From: Tetradesmus obliquus
Taxonomy: Eukaryota; Chlorophyta; Chlorophyceae; Sphaeropleales; Scenedesmaceae
Assembly: GCA_030272155.1 (NCBI GenBank)
Contig: CP126200.1
Coordinates: forward strand, 1,922,001-1,986,000
Length of the DNA: 64,000 nucleotides
Direction of reading: 5' to 3'
The notes under the pieces were generated by a model. The model was not told the DNA's origin and did not search any database. It saw only the letters and a list, made by a program, of their open reading frames with translations. Shown here one piece after another: positions 25,242-37,187 of the stretch (its first letter is position 1; every line of letters begins with the position of its first letter). Both the position numbers and the translations under genes were made by a program.

Positions 25242-27580
25242 TCATCTCATCAAGTTGGAGCGCAGCAGCACACCAGCCCCCGCCACCTCACCACCAGCTA
25301 CTCCACCACCACCACCACCACCACTTGCTGCTGCTGCTCCTCCCCCTCCTGCCATTGTCACAGCAGCCGCAGCAGCGGCCCCTGTGGTGTCGCTGCGTGC
25401 CATGTCAAGTGCAGCGGGTGACACTTCCAGCCCCAGCGCTGGCAGCCCCTGCTTGATCCACTGCTCAAAGTCTGGCCCTGCGTGGCGCTTGAACAGCTCA
25501 GCGGACACTAGGCCCTCCTCAGCAGACTGCAAGTGCAGCAGGACACGGCAAAAGCAACAGTCAGAACTGCAGACACAGCGGCAGGAAGCACATCACCCTC
25601 TGCCGGTGCGTCAGCTAAAGGCTGCTGCAGCCTTTAAAGGCTTGCAGTTTCAGATAAGCACCTAGACACATGTTGGCTGCACAGACACCCAACCACGGTA
25701 CTTAAGAACAAGCTGAGGCAGTTGTCGGGGGAAAAACGGCTGCGGCACAGGGCTAGCCTGGTGCTTGCCCAACTTGGGTGTGACACCATCATCATAGCAC
25801 GCTTTGTACCAACGCATTGTGCGGTGACGTAAATATACGTGTCTACTGTGGCCTGCTCTCCATCTTGCACTGTCAGTGCTCCGCCAGCTGTCGTGTTCTG
25901 TGCGTTTGAAAGGTCGAAATCACATGAAAATCTGCACACTCGCATGTGTGGCTAGATGGACATTTGGCTCACCATCTTGAGCTGGCAGTGCTCCACCAAA
26001 TTGGCATATACACCATCAAGAAGGAAGGCAGCAAACGCAACACATGACAGCGTGTACATGCTTGTTTAGATGACCCACCATCTTGAGCTGGTAGTGCTCC
26101 GCCAGCTGCTGCTGGTAGCAGGCCAGCGAGTAGTTGGTGGCAGCCCCCATACCCTTGAGGCGCACCAGCGCAGCATCATACGCGCGCGCTGCCTCCTGCT
26201 CCTCAGAGAACAAGCCTGCAGGGTGCATTAAGCAAGGGTTTCCCTTTAAGCCAGCTGGTTTATATAAAACTGCCCTTCAGCAGCCCACATGTAGTGTGTG
26301 TACACCTGGCAACCGATGCACATGTCAAGGTGTTCTCAGGTGATGCTTGTTAAAATGGGCACCGCAATCACCCAGGGTGATACCATGGACAACAGCATGC
26401 ACCTACAGCCCGTCACTCACCCAGGTAGCACGTGTTACGCGTGGCGCGAGAGCTTGGAATATGAGTGCCCTGGCACGACGCTGAGCTGGTAAAGGGATAC
26501 ACTAAACATCAGCAGCAGCAGCCAGCCCCTCGCTCACCCAGGTACGCATGGCGTGAGCCTGGGATGTAGCTGGCCTGGCCTGTGCTGGCAAGAGCATGCA
26601 CAAAACAGCAGCAGCAGCAGCAGCAGCAGCAGCCAGCCCCTCGCTCACCCAGGTACACGTGGCGCGAGCCTGGGATGCCGATGCGGCTCTCCCAGCGCCC
26701 TGAGGGGTGCGCAGTCACGCCCCGGTAGTTGCTGGAGCCACGGGAGAAGCCCTGGCAGCAACAGCAGCAGCAGCAGCATTGCCCATGCCGATGGTCAACA
26801 GCCTGCTCTGCAAGTGGGTGTCGCTGTTGCAGCTGCGAGGGGTGGTTGAAGAAGCCAACCCTGGTGACACAAAATAAGCAGAAGAGAACTGCCTCGCCTG
26901 TGCCACACAACAAGAAAAGCCACTCAAACACTACACTCAAGCCTACCTGGCTCTGGCGCCGCACCGCCATGATGAGCTCTTCCAAGCTCATGGTGCTCAA
27001 GCTGCCAGCCAGGTCAGCGTAGCGCTCGCAGGGGAAGTTGGTGGCACACCCAGCGCCCTTGCACTTGAGCGCAGCCTGCGGTGGAGCAGGCAGGCAGCAG
27101 CAATGCAGTGACATGTGTTGAATCAGGTGCAGACGGGTCGTATAGTGAGCGCTCGCAAGGGAGTAGGTGGCGCAGCCGGGGCCCTTGCACTTGAGCTCAA
27201 CCTGCAATCCAGCAGGCAGGCAGGGCAGCAATGCAGTGAGATGTGGGTAACTTCATGTCATTTGCAGGTGGGGCGTGTGACGTAGCCGCTCGCAAGGGGA
27301 GTTGGTGGCGCAGCCTGGGCCCTTGCACTTGAGCTCAGCCTGTTGCGGCAGCAGGCAGATATAGATGATCAACCAATGGCGCCATGCCAAGCAGTGACTG
27401 TAAGTGCAGGCCACAGTTGAAGTGCTGGTGCAGCCCAGAGTGCAGCAATTGATAGATAACAGTGTGTGTGCTATAGTAGACTGGCAATCACGCACCACAG
27501 TGCAGCGCTGCCCCCCTCACCATGTCGTATGCCTCTGCTGCTGCCTCCTCCAGCTCGTAGCTGCCAAGGTACACCTGCCT

Positions 27581-27611
<31 letters not shown>

Positions 27612-28726
27612 GGAGTGATACGCAAAGAGCTTTTGAGAGCTAGACTTCAGCCGCGTTGAACAGTCGGCAGACTAAACAAGCAGACATGCATGCAACTATA
27701 TTGCAAGGCTTTACTAGCGGAGCAGCAGCTTGTACGACACGCTCAGTCTATTCAACACAATCCCCAGTTCTCTCTGCTAGAAGGGGTCATGCTACCACCA
27801 GACAGCCTGCTGTAGCAGAAATGACATGATGCCAAGCAGGAAATCCCAGCCACATGCCATCATTCTACAAATTGTTGCACTGAAACCACTCTTGCCAGTC
27901 AGCGACTCCCAGTTGTACCTGCCCAGATCTGTCACCCAGCAGACAAATGCATGCGACATTGTAATGGATGAATGCGCAGGAACGCAGTTCGTCACTTTCA
28001 GGAAAGACACACATGCATACATGGCACGCCAGAAATGCAATCATGCCGCACCTGCCCAGATCCTTCACCCAGATGTGTGCCTCCCAACGCCCGCTGCGCC
28101 TGTGCCGCGTCACGCCCCTGTACTGCGAGCGCGTGTCCTCAAACACCGGCTTGCTCCCTGCACCACCACCATTTGCGCCGCCACCAGCACTGTTGGCAGG
28201 GCCCACTGAGCCCGGAGATGAATCTGGAGACAGCTTCTTGCCACCCCTGCTGGCAGCAGCTGCGCCACCTGCTGCGCCACCTGCTGCACCTGCTGCGGCT
28301 GCCTTGTTATTGTTGCGCTGCCGCGCGTTTGCTGCAGTGCGGCGCTTCTTTGCCCTGCGGCGGCCGTTTCTGCGGCCGGATGCGTCATCATCGTCACTCA
28401 GATCGTCAGAATAAAAGTCAGAAGGATCTTCTGAATCCTCATCTGCCCCTGCATCACTGCCCAGTGCAGATTCTGCATCACTGTCGAGTACAAGCCCTGC
28501 TGCCTTGCTGCCTGTGCCAGTCGCAGCAGGAGCGCGGCGCTTGCCGCCGCTGCCGGCTAGGTTCTTGCTGCTGCTGCCACGCAGCTGTGGCAGTTGGTCT
28601 GCATCATCTTCGCTGTCAGCTTCAGCAGCAGCAGCATACAGCGCAGCAGCAGTGCGCTTGATCTGCCTGCGGGGCCTGCTGAGTGCAATGCTGCCAGCCC
28701 TCACAAGCTGGCCAGGGCCCGGCAGC

Positions 28727-28764
<38 letters not shown>

Positions 28765-28840
28765 GGGCAGCAGCTCTGTAGCCTCTGCTGCTGCCCGCTG
28801 ATGTGTCGCTGGACCTGGTGGCTTCTTTGGTGCCCCCGCA

Positions 28841-28876
<36 letters not shown>

Positions 28877-29047
28877 TGCGGCTGCTGGTTCATTTGAGGA
28901 GAGCCTGTTGCAGGAGAAGCAGTGTGACGGCTGCTGCCTGCTTCATTGCTGCCGGCACTAAGGCTGGCAGCAGGAGCTGCAGCTGCTGCTGGTGCAGCGG
29001 CAGCTGTGTTGACTACAGGCAAGGGATCAGGGCGCTGTGGTGGTGTG

Positions 29048-29083
<36 letters not shown>

Positions 29084-29350
29084 GCTGCAGCTCCTGGGAG
29101 TGTCCTGCCCCCTGCGTGCTGCTGCTGCTGCTGTGGCGGTGCCAGCCTGCGTTTGGTCCTTGGGTACACAGTCACAGCTGATGAATGCGGGTCAACCACC
29201 ATCCTGCTGTAGCCATCCAATGCTACAACTTGAGGCTGCACAGACCTGCCGGCAGCATTACTGCCTGACACTTGCGCGCTGCCATTGCTGCTGCAGGGGC
29301 CACCCGCCTGCCTGCCAGTGGCGCCAACAGGCACAAACAGAGGTGCAGGT

Positions 29351-29383
<33 letters not shown>

Positions 29384-30233
29384 CCAGCACCAGCAGCAGC
29401 GGCTGCAGCAGCTGCGGGAGGGCCGGCACCCCGCAGCATCTTGTTGCTGGTAGATCTGGCCCTGTGAGGTGTCGGGCCTGAATCAGGTGCTGCTGCTGCA
29501 GCAGCAGCAGCAGCAGCAGGTGGCGGGTGGCACCAGTTTGCAGGTGGCAGCCTGCTTGCATTCTGTGTTGGCTGGTAAGTGCTGCGGCGCACAGCAGCTG
29601 GCCCAGATGCTGCTGTTGGAACAGGTGTGTGCCCTGTTATAACACTTTGAGTCAGGCCAGGCCTGTGCAGGGCTGACTGAGATGTGGGATAGGAGCCTTG
29701 CTGTGCTTCTGAGGAGGGCATCTGCTGCTGCTGCTGCTGCTGCCCTGGGCTGGTTGCAGGGCGAGGCGCATGCCGCATGCTGCTGCCGTATGTCTGCTGC
29801 GGCTGCCCAGGTGCAAGGTGCTGCACAGCTGCTGCGCCTGCTGCGGCTGCTGGCTGCTGTGGCAGGCTTGCAAACTCTGCATCTGAGTCGTCGCTGCTGC
29901 TGTCAGTCGAGTCGCTGTCAGAGCTGTCATCTGAAGAGGAGTCATCTGAAAGTAATGACTGCAGCCGATTCCCAACACGCCCTCTTGCTGCTGTTGCTGC
30001 TGCTGCAGGGCGTGGGGCTCTCGCCTTAGGCTGGGGCTGGTGCTTCGGCTGCACTATCCAGGCAGGAAGCCGCCTCCTCACATGAGCAGCAGCCAGTTCA
30101 GCAGGATCAACAAGCACATTAAGGCTGCCTGCTGCTGCTGCTGTATCTGCTGCTTCGGCCTCTGCCTCAGCCCGTTCCCTCTGGCGCTTCAAGCGGAGCT
30201 GCCGCAGCATCTCATGCTTGTCATAACCCCTGA

Positions 30234-30265
<32 letters not shown>

Positions 30266-33200
30266 AGGTCGTCCAAGGTTTCAGCATGGTCAAACATGCC
30301 AGGCTGGAGGCCTGACAGGTGCTGACCTGACATCTGACCTGGCATCTGACCTGGCAGCTGACCTGGCAGCTGACCTGGCATATGACCTGGCAGCAGCAGT
30401 GACTGGTGCAGGTAGGGCAGCAGGGCCTCGGGGCCGAGGTGTGTTACATTTGTAACATGTGTGCCAACTGTGACGTTGGTGCGGGGGCCTCGCTTCTTGC
30501 CTGGCTGCCGCTTGCGGGGTGGTGGCTGGGGCTTGTTGGCACGCAGCATGGCCAGGACCTGAGACAGCAGCGGTGCAGCAGCAGCAGCAGCAGGTTGAAA
30601 GTGAAACATGAGCATCATCAGTTGGTTCCAAGGATTGTTGATGCACCATGGTTCACGCATGGGGCAGTGAATAGTGCATGGTGCATGCTTGTTCAACTGC
30701 ACAGTGATCTGGCAGATCATGTTAAGGGAAGTTACACAAGTTCAGGAAGTTATACCGTCTCGGCTCGATGGCATCCAACACAAGTTGACAGCATGGCAGC
30801 GATGGGAATTGTCCACCTGCTACAATTCACACAGCATGCACATCAGCCGCCTTCCAGCACAATCTATGCAGCACAAGGTGTCAATCTGGCTGCCATCCTT
30901 ATGCTGTCTTCACAACAACAAGCTATCAATCAAGCCCTGCTTGCTCACCTGCTTGCGGTGCCGCCTTGCAGCTGCTGCTGCTGCCATTCTCGCTGCACGG
31001 TCAGGCAGCAGCCCTGCGCCCCCAAACAGCCCCTGCTGCCCTCCTGCACCTACTGCCCCCTCTGCACCCCAGCCCACCACCCCAGCCTGCAGCGCAGCAG
31101 GGTTCTCTCCAGGGTTTGTGCAGTTTGCCTGCAGGGTGCCATCAGGTGCAAACTGCAGCACTCCCTGCAGGTTTGTCAGGTCAACTATGCCTGGAATGCT
31201 GTCTGGCAGCAGCAAAAGCTCGCCGCCTGTTGCAAACTGCTGCCCGAATACGCTGCCTTGTGATGCGAGGTGATCTCCCACCCCTGGCTGCAGGATCAAA
31301 GGCACTGCAGCAGCACCTACCCCATCTTGTGCTGTGGTGCTGCCCCCTTGCAGGAACTCTGGCTGCTGCAGGGTGAGGTGGGCCTCACCAGGTGCCGAGA
31401 GAGGCACTGCTGCTGCAGGCTGGAACAGACCCTGCTGCTGCTGCATGTCTGGCTGCTGTTGTGTGGAGCCCCAGCCGCCTGTGGCAGATGGCAGCCAGCC
31501 CTGGACACTGGGTGCTGGCTCAAGCTGGGGGCCCTGCTGGCTCTCTCCACCACCTGCTGCTGCTGCTGCTGCCGCTGCTGCTGGCTGTTCATCCATAACA
31601 GGTCCCAGTGCCCTGCTGCCTGCCTCAGGGCCTGCAGCAGAGCCCAAAGGAGGCCAATTTGTAAAGTCATTGCTGCTGGTCCTGAAAGGGCCTGCACCAG
31701 CCAGCAGCGCAGCCAGACTCGGGCTAAACCCTCCTCCTGTACCCTGACTGCCGAGGCTCTCAAGCCGTGCTAGGGCTAGGGCTTTGGGCGTGCTGAACCG
31801 CTGCTGCTGCTGTTGCTGGGTGCGAGGACTTTGCATGCCTTGCATGATACCGCTGCCGCTGCCACTGCCGCTGCCAGCGGCCCTCTCTAACCTGCCAGCA
31901 GCAGCAGCAGCAGCAGCCGCTATACTGCTGCCAGATCTACGCAGTGTACTGCTGCCGCTGCCTGCCCCCGTGTCTGCTTCCCTGCCTCCACCATTACTCA
32001 GCATACGCATGAGTGAGCAGCTGCCACTGCCTAGGCCACTCAGCAAGCTATCCTGCCGGCCTGCTGCTGCTGCCGCTGCGGCTGCTGCTGCTGCATCAGC
32101 AGACAGCCCAGAGGAAGTCAGGGGGTTCGAGAAGCTGCCACTGCCTTGCCTCATATACTCGCTGTACAGCTCCATGAGGGCATCGCTGCTGTTGCTGCCG
32201 GCACGCTTGTCTGATGTCAGTAGGGGCAGCAAGTCGTCCAGGGTCAGGGGAGTGCTGGGCACAGACCGAAGCGTAGCAGCAGCAGCAGCAGCGGCGGCTG
32301 TTGGAGCTGCATTGGTGCTGGTGGGGGCAGCAGCACCAGGTGCAGCCATGGCCGGGTGTGTGGCTGGCTTGGAGGGGAGCTTGAGGTGCAGCGGTGCTGA
32401 TGGTGCTGCTGCTGCTGCTGCCAGAGTGGCAACGGAGGTTGGCTGGCTTGGGGAGTCTTCAGTGGTAGGTGCTGCCGTTGTTGGTGCCGGATTTGCTTGG
32501 GCATCAGGCAGGGGGTTGGATGTGCGGCTCAGGGGAGCTGGAGGTGATGGTGGGCCGGTGCTGGGGGCCGGGGGGTCTTGGGGGGCAAGGGGCTGGGAAG
32601 GCCCTGAGGGCAGGGCAGTCCCTGCAGGGATAGCAACCCGGCATGTTTCTCAGATGACGCAGAGCGGGTTGGTGCATGGTATGCGTATGCATGTCATAGG
32701 AAGGATTGACATGCTATGTGCGGTTCAGGGGAGCTTGAGTTGGTGGGGGGAGAAGTGCTGGGAGCTGGGGGGGGGGGTCTTGTTTGGCAAGGGGCTGTGA
32801 AGGTCCTGAGGGCAGGGCAGTCCCTGCAGGGAACAGCCAGCCAACATGTTTGCTAGATAAGGCAGACAGACTTGGTACACGGTATGCTTATGCATCTCAT
32901 AAGCAGTTTTGACATGCTATGCTTGTGAACAAGTATGTAACAAACTCATTATGTTATCATCAGGAAACATCCCGCTGTCCTGCAAGCCTGACCATGCACA
33001 GCAGCTCCTTACCCACTGTGCCGCGCCCGTCACTTATGACTTGTGCTGGTTGAGCTGCTGCCTTGGCAGCGTCATCTAAACCTTGAGCGGGAGGTGCTGT
33101 GGTGGCAAGAGCAGCAGCAGCAGCAGCAGCAGCAGTAGCAGGGGTGAGTGTATACACGCACTACGTAGTGCGCTGGAGACGCAAGCCTACACCCCTGGCA

Positions 33201-33309
33201 CATGTGTACTCCTAGCAGTAGAAGCAAACGAGTGAGTAGCCGGTGTAATCTTACCTCTTAAGGTTGAGGCAGCAGTAGCAGCGTCTGCTTGAGCTGCTAG
33301 CCCATCCAT
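25242..33309 (-). CDS. Double-AP2-domain transcription factor (AP2/ANT-like)
   Basis: DNA-binding regulator with two AP2 domains as in the plant AP2/AINTEGUMENTA class. Secure exons: 30949-32621, 28052-30558, 27521-27578, 26947-27075, 26649-26751, 26079-26215 and 25242-25526 (stop). Repeat 1 reads [20 protein letters not shown], then [20 protein letters not shown]; the linker is [20 protein letters not shown] ... [10 protein letters not shown]; repeat 2 is [20 protein letters not shown], then [20 protein letters not shown]. The N-terminal approximately 1,390 residues are low complexity (poly-Ala, poly-Gln, acidic Ser/Asp stretches) plus a short basic [18 protein letters not shown], a possible nuclear signal. 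The 5' end is unresolved: an exon ending at 33013 fits in phase, and a candidate first exon at 33255-33309 ([18 protein letters not shown]) does not join it in phase with the acceptor I can see. Targets unknown. Several exons have intronic copies. Confidence 0.88.
25860..26003 (-). repeat. Two degenerate copies of AP2 exon end (LAEHYQLKM)
   Basis: Copies near 25860-25895 and 25967-26003 resemble 26075-26112 and lie in the intron after that exon. The farther copy is the more diverged. Confidence 0.75.
26414..26580 (-). repeat. Two copies of AP2 repeat-2 exon end with donor
   Basis: Copies at about 26531-26580 and 26414-26460 match 26641-26690 ([10 protein letters not shown] and donor GTGAGC) and lie downstream of the real exon. 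Confidence 0.85.
27148..27339 (-). repeat. Two copies of the AP2 inter-repeat linker exon start
   Basis: Copies at 27284-27339 and 27148-27201 each follow an AG acceptor and read as [10 protein letters not shown]; the real exon (to 27075) reads [17 protein letters not shown]. Both lie upstream of the real exon. Confidence 0.9.
27912..27940 (-). repeat. Copy of AP2 repeat-1 exon end (WVKDLGR)
   Basis: Resembles 28048-28076 and encodes WVTDLGR before a GT. It lies in the following intron. Confidence 0.65.
30318..30395. repeat. 12 bp minisatellite in AP2 exon
   Basis: About six CTGACCTGGCAK-type units, read on the minus strand as repeated MPGQ/LPGQ. Confidence 0.85.
32519..32920. repeat. Direct duplication of about 200 bp at the AP2 large exon start
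   Basis: The unit starting TGTGCGGCTCAGGGGAGC (32521) recurs at 32717. Both copies carry GGGCAGGGCAGTCCCTGCAG, which is the acceptor of the real exon (start 32621) in the first copy. The upstream copy in transcription is intronic. Confidence 0.88.
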
Positions 33310-34772
33310 TCTGCTGCCTGACTGGCCTGCCAGGCTGGCAGTGCAGTAGCTGCTGTTGACACCGACTATTGCGTCAACGAACACGCAGGACGCGCACCAA
33401 ATACACTAAAACGCAATCGGCCATCACGTATTAGGCACACTGCGGAGTATGTTTCAGTTGCTTGCGGGTCGATCACGCACGTTCGAGCGCTTGTACTGCT
33501 AGCGCTGTGCTGGGAGAGTGAGCAACCAGCCTGTGCAATGCATCAGCTGTAAGACAGCCCTTGTCAAGTATAGATGAAGTGGCCTGGCGATTGTGCGTTT
33601 GTTCGGCCAGTCGTGGCAGTTGTTTGACTGTTCTGAGGCACTTGCCCAGACGCACTATCAAGCAGTCAGGAGAGCAAGCCGCATGTCGTCTTGCATTATT
33701 TTATAGCAATAATGCACAAAAGTTGCCTGTTGTAGCATATGAATTGTTCGACACGTCCGACATAAGCACTACTAACCGCCTCGAGGCTGTACGAACTGCG
33801 CAGTCACGCCTTCACCCAACAGCAGTCGAACGCTTCAGCATCATGACGAAACAAACGCAAGTATAAAGAACTGCAGGCAACAGACACATCTCACGAAAAA
33901 CCATCGATTACATGATCAGGTGTCAGACCATTATCCAAGAATGATCGACACACCACTGCAAACTCCCTGTGAACCTTCTACAGGCTGCCCAACCACAAAC
34001 CCTGCTGCTGCTGGGCAGCATGATCGCCATTCACCTCGTGTAGCAACTACAACATACAACGACGGTCATTGACCATCCCAGTTTCAGCAGCACACACTAA
34101 TAACCACTGTCTTTGTATCATGTGCCACTAGCAGTCGCGTGCATGCTGAACATGTGCATGCTGTGCACGAGCACCAGCACGCACCCAAATCATCGCACAC
34201 GCACACCAAGAACTGAGTTCTACCTCAATGGGCGCAAGCAACCTGTTGCATGTTTCTCAAGCGTCAACAGGGGTAACCATGGCCGCCACGACGGTTGTGG
34301 TGGGTAGGGAAAGACGACAGTACATTGACACCAGGCCAACTGATCCAACCAATGCCAGTCTAAGCATGCATGCATGCCCTTTCCAGTCAGAATACAAAAA
34401 GACGCAGCCAATAAAACCAGTGGCCAACAGCAATATACAGATCCCCTGCCATCTGCAGCTGCTGCCACCTTGCGGTGACTGCAGCCATGCCAAGCAGTCC
34501 ACAGCACTGTGACAACGACCATGAAGCGAGCATTGCGGCACACAAGTCGATGGATTGCAGCCAGCCTGCACGTTGTGCCACCTAACACATTGCATCTCCT
34601 GTCCTGTCCTTGCTGTCGACAATCATGAGCACCCATATCGCACACCGCCAATAATGCTGCAGCCAGACTGGAAATGATCTTGAAGATCATCCATCTTCAG
34701 TTGACCCCAATCACAAAAAACAAACAAGAAACAAAAAGAGCGAGGGAGCCACATGCACACCAGACACCAATG
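33310..34772. other. Intergenic, AP2 5' side to RING ligase 3' side
   Basis: Both genes run leftward. Presumably AP2 promoter/5' UTR and the ligase 3' flank. No convincing exon and no TGTAA close to the ligase stop. Confidence 0.5.
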
Positions 34773-37150
34773 CTAGCTCTTGCTGCCGGCCAGCTCCTGC
34801 TGCAGCGCCGCCGCAGCAGCCGCGCCGCTGCTGCTGCCGCCGCCCACCACCCCCTGACTGCCCACGCTGCTGCTGGGAGTCATGCCATTCCCTTTCGTGC
34901 CCTTCCTCTGTATCTTGATGTGCAGCAGCGACTCAATCTCCTCACGGCAAATCGGGCACTTGTTGGTCTGCGTCTTAAGCGCGCTCGCGCAGGGCTGGCA
35001 CATGCACATGTGCCGGCACGGCAGCACGGTTGTATCCCTCTCCGCAGACATGCAGATAACGCATTCCCGCCCTTCCACGTCTTCGGCCACGTTTGAACCG
35101 TTTAAACGGTTTGAATCCATGCCGTAGATCTCCTGCAGCTCGTAACTGACGCCGCCCACCCAGATCTTCTGTTTTGATATCTGCAGCCGCCAGTGGCCCT
35201 CGTCATCCTTGCGCAGCTTGGCATACGTCGTCTGCGCCTGCACCCACGCCGGCAGTGAACCGCCCACCTCCATCTGCAACGAGCACCAGCACCGGCAGCA
35301 CAAGCAAAAATGCAGTTAAACGGAGGGGCCCACGGCGGCAGCAGGCGGCCAAACACCAGCTGCACACAGATGGCATGCAGGTCAGAAGCGAGAATACCCT
35401 CCGCCCTCGTCATCCCTGCGCAGCTTGGCATACGTCTTCTGCAACTGCACCCACGCCGGCAGCGAGCCACCCACCTCCATCTGCATACACATATACAACA
35501 GGCGCAAAAGCACACACGATGAAGCAGATACGCAGGTAAGAGCACTTTCAACTCCATCCACCAGCAGCAGAGCAACACGCAGCCGCATCGCCCTGTCATC
35601 TGCCACGTCTCTCTCGCTTCTCGCTGCTGCAAAACACACTCCGGCATGTACACAAAACAAGCACAACAGCCTGCCGCGATACTACCACACCTGCGCCGGC
35701 TGGCGCCGCTCTGCTGCCGCCGCCGCCGTGCGCAACTCCAGCCGCACCACCCCAGCTGTTGTACAATGCCCCCTGCTCCATACTGCACTAGTCACTACTG
35801 CCACTATGTTCCACCCACCTGCGGCAGCTGCCGGCCCTCGGCCACCTGCTCTCGGCCGGCCTGCTCTGTTAGCACCTCCAGCCGCACCACCAGCGGGTAG
35901 CTGTCACCAGCTGAACCACAACACCCCTGCCACGTCCCAAAACCATACTACCAACTTCTGAAGGCAGCCCACCTGCAGCAGCTGGCGGCCCTCTGCAACC
36001 GCCGGCTCTGCCAGTACCTACAGCCGCACCACCCCCGCTGATCAACAGCACCTCGGCCATCAAACCAAAACGACATCATGGCCCTAACAAACATCACTAC
36101 TGCCACTATGTTCCACCCACCTGCGGCAGCTGGCGGCCCTGAGCCACAGCCTGCTCTGTCAGCTTGCTCTGTCACCAGGTAAAATCACATCAATCCCTGC
36201 CACGTCTCCAAGTCTCACCACCGGACTCAGATAACAACCCACATGCGGCAGCTGGCGCCCCTCAGCATCCACTTGCTCTCTCAGCGCCTCCAGCCGCACC
36301 ATCCTGGCTGAACCCAAACACCCGGCCATGCATCAGCAACCTTAGAGCCCAAACACACGACTCTACAGCCCAAACAGCCCGAACAACCCACCTGCGGCAG
36401 CTGGCGGCCCTCGGCAACAGCCTGCTCCGTCAGCGCCTCCAGCCGCACCACCAGCGGGTAGCTGTCACCAGCAGCCAAGCTCAGCAGCTCGGGATCATGC
36501 TGCCGCAGGCTGATGCCGTGCTGCTGCAGCAGCAAGGCGTCGCCTGGCGGTGGGAACTGGTGATCCATCTGCAGGCAGCGTAGTGCAGGCCAGGTTAGGG
36601 TTTGAGCAATGCAGCTTGTTTGGTGTGGCGAGACTAACGACACAGTCTGGTGGCGCACATGGGTCCCGTGTAAGTAGTTGCAGCAAAGGCGTAAGGCACA
36701 GCGAGTCACAGCGTGCGCTGCACACAGTGCTCCTAACACATATACAGCACAACGTTGCTGTCACACTGCTGCTTGCTGCTGCTGCTGCTGCTGCTGCAGC
36801 CGCCATTCAAATGAACGAGCAGCGCAGGCTCACCCCTTTGGGGTAGTACGCTGCCGGCCGCACGCCCGGCGCTGCTGCCACAATCTTGCAGCCCTGCCGA
36901 GGGTCCTCTGTAGCCAGCAGGAATGTAGTCACCCTGCAGGGCGCTGATGCATCAAACGCAAAGCGCAGTGCAAACTCTGTGTTGCTGCTGCTGTCCTGCA
37001 AGGGCTCCAGCCGCAGCGTCTTCTTTTTGAGGTTGACCTGGTTCTTGATGGTTTGTGTTTGGTGGTACTCGTGCGTGGGGGCTGGCCGCTGCCCGTACTG
37101 CCCTGGTACTGCTGGAGAGGCCTGCACGCCTGGCGGCATGGGCCCTCCCT

Positions 37151-37187
<37 letters not shown>

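Noticed and set aside
31784..32800. 338-codon plus-strand frame rich in Leu/Ala
   Set aside because: Antisense to the AP2 large exon; GC-rich triplet repeats keep several frames open. No splice sites or family similarity.
25242..33309. Poly-Ala, poly-Gln and poly-Ser runs considered as functional domains
   Set aside because: They come from the same CAG triplet read in different frames and differ between exons, so a specific function is not supported.
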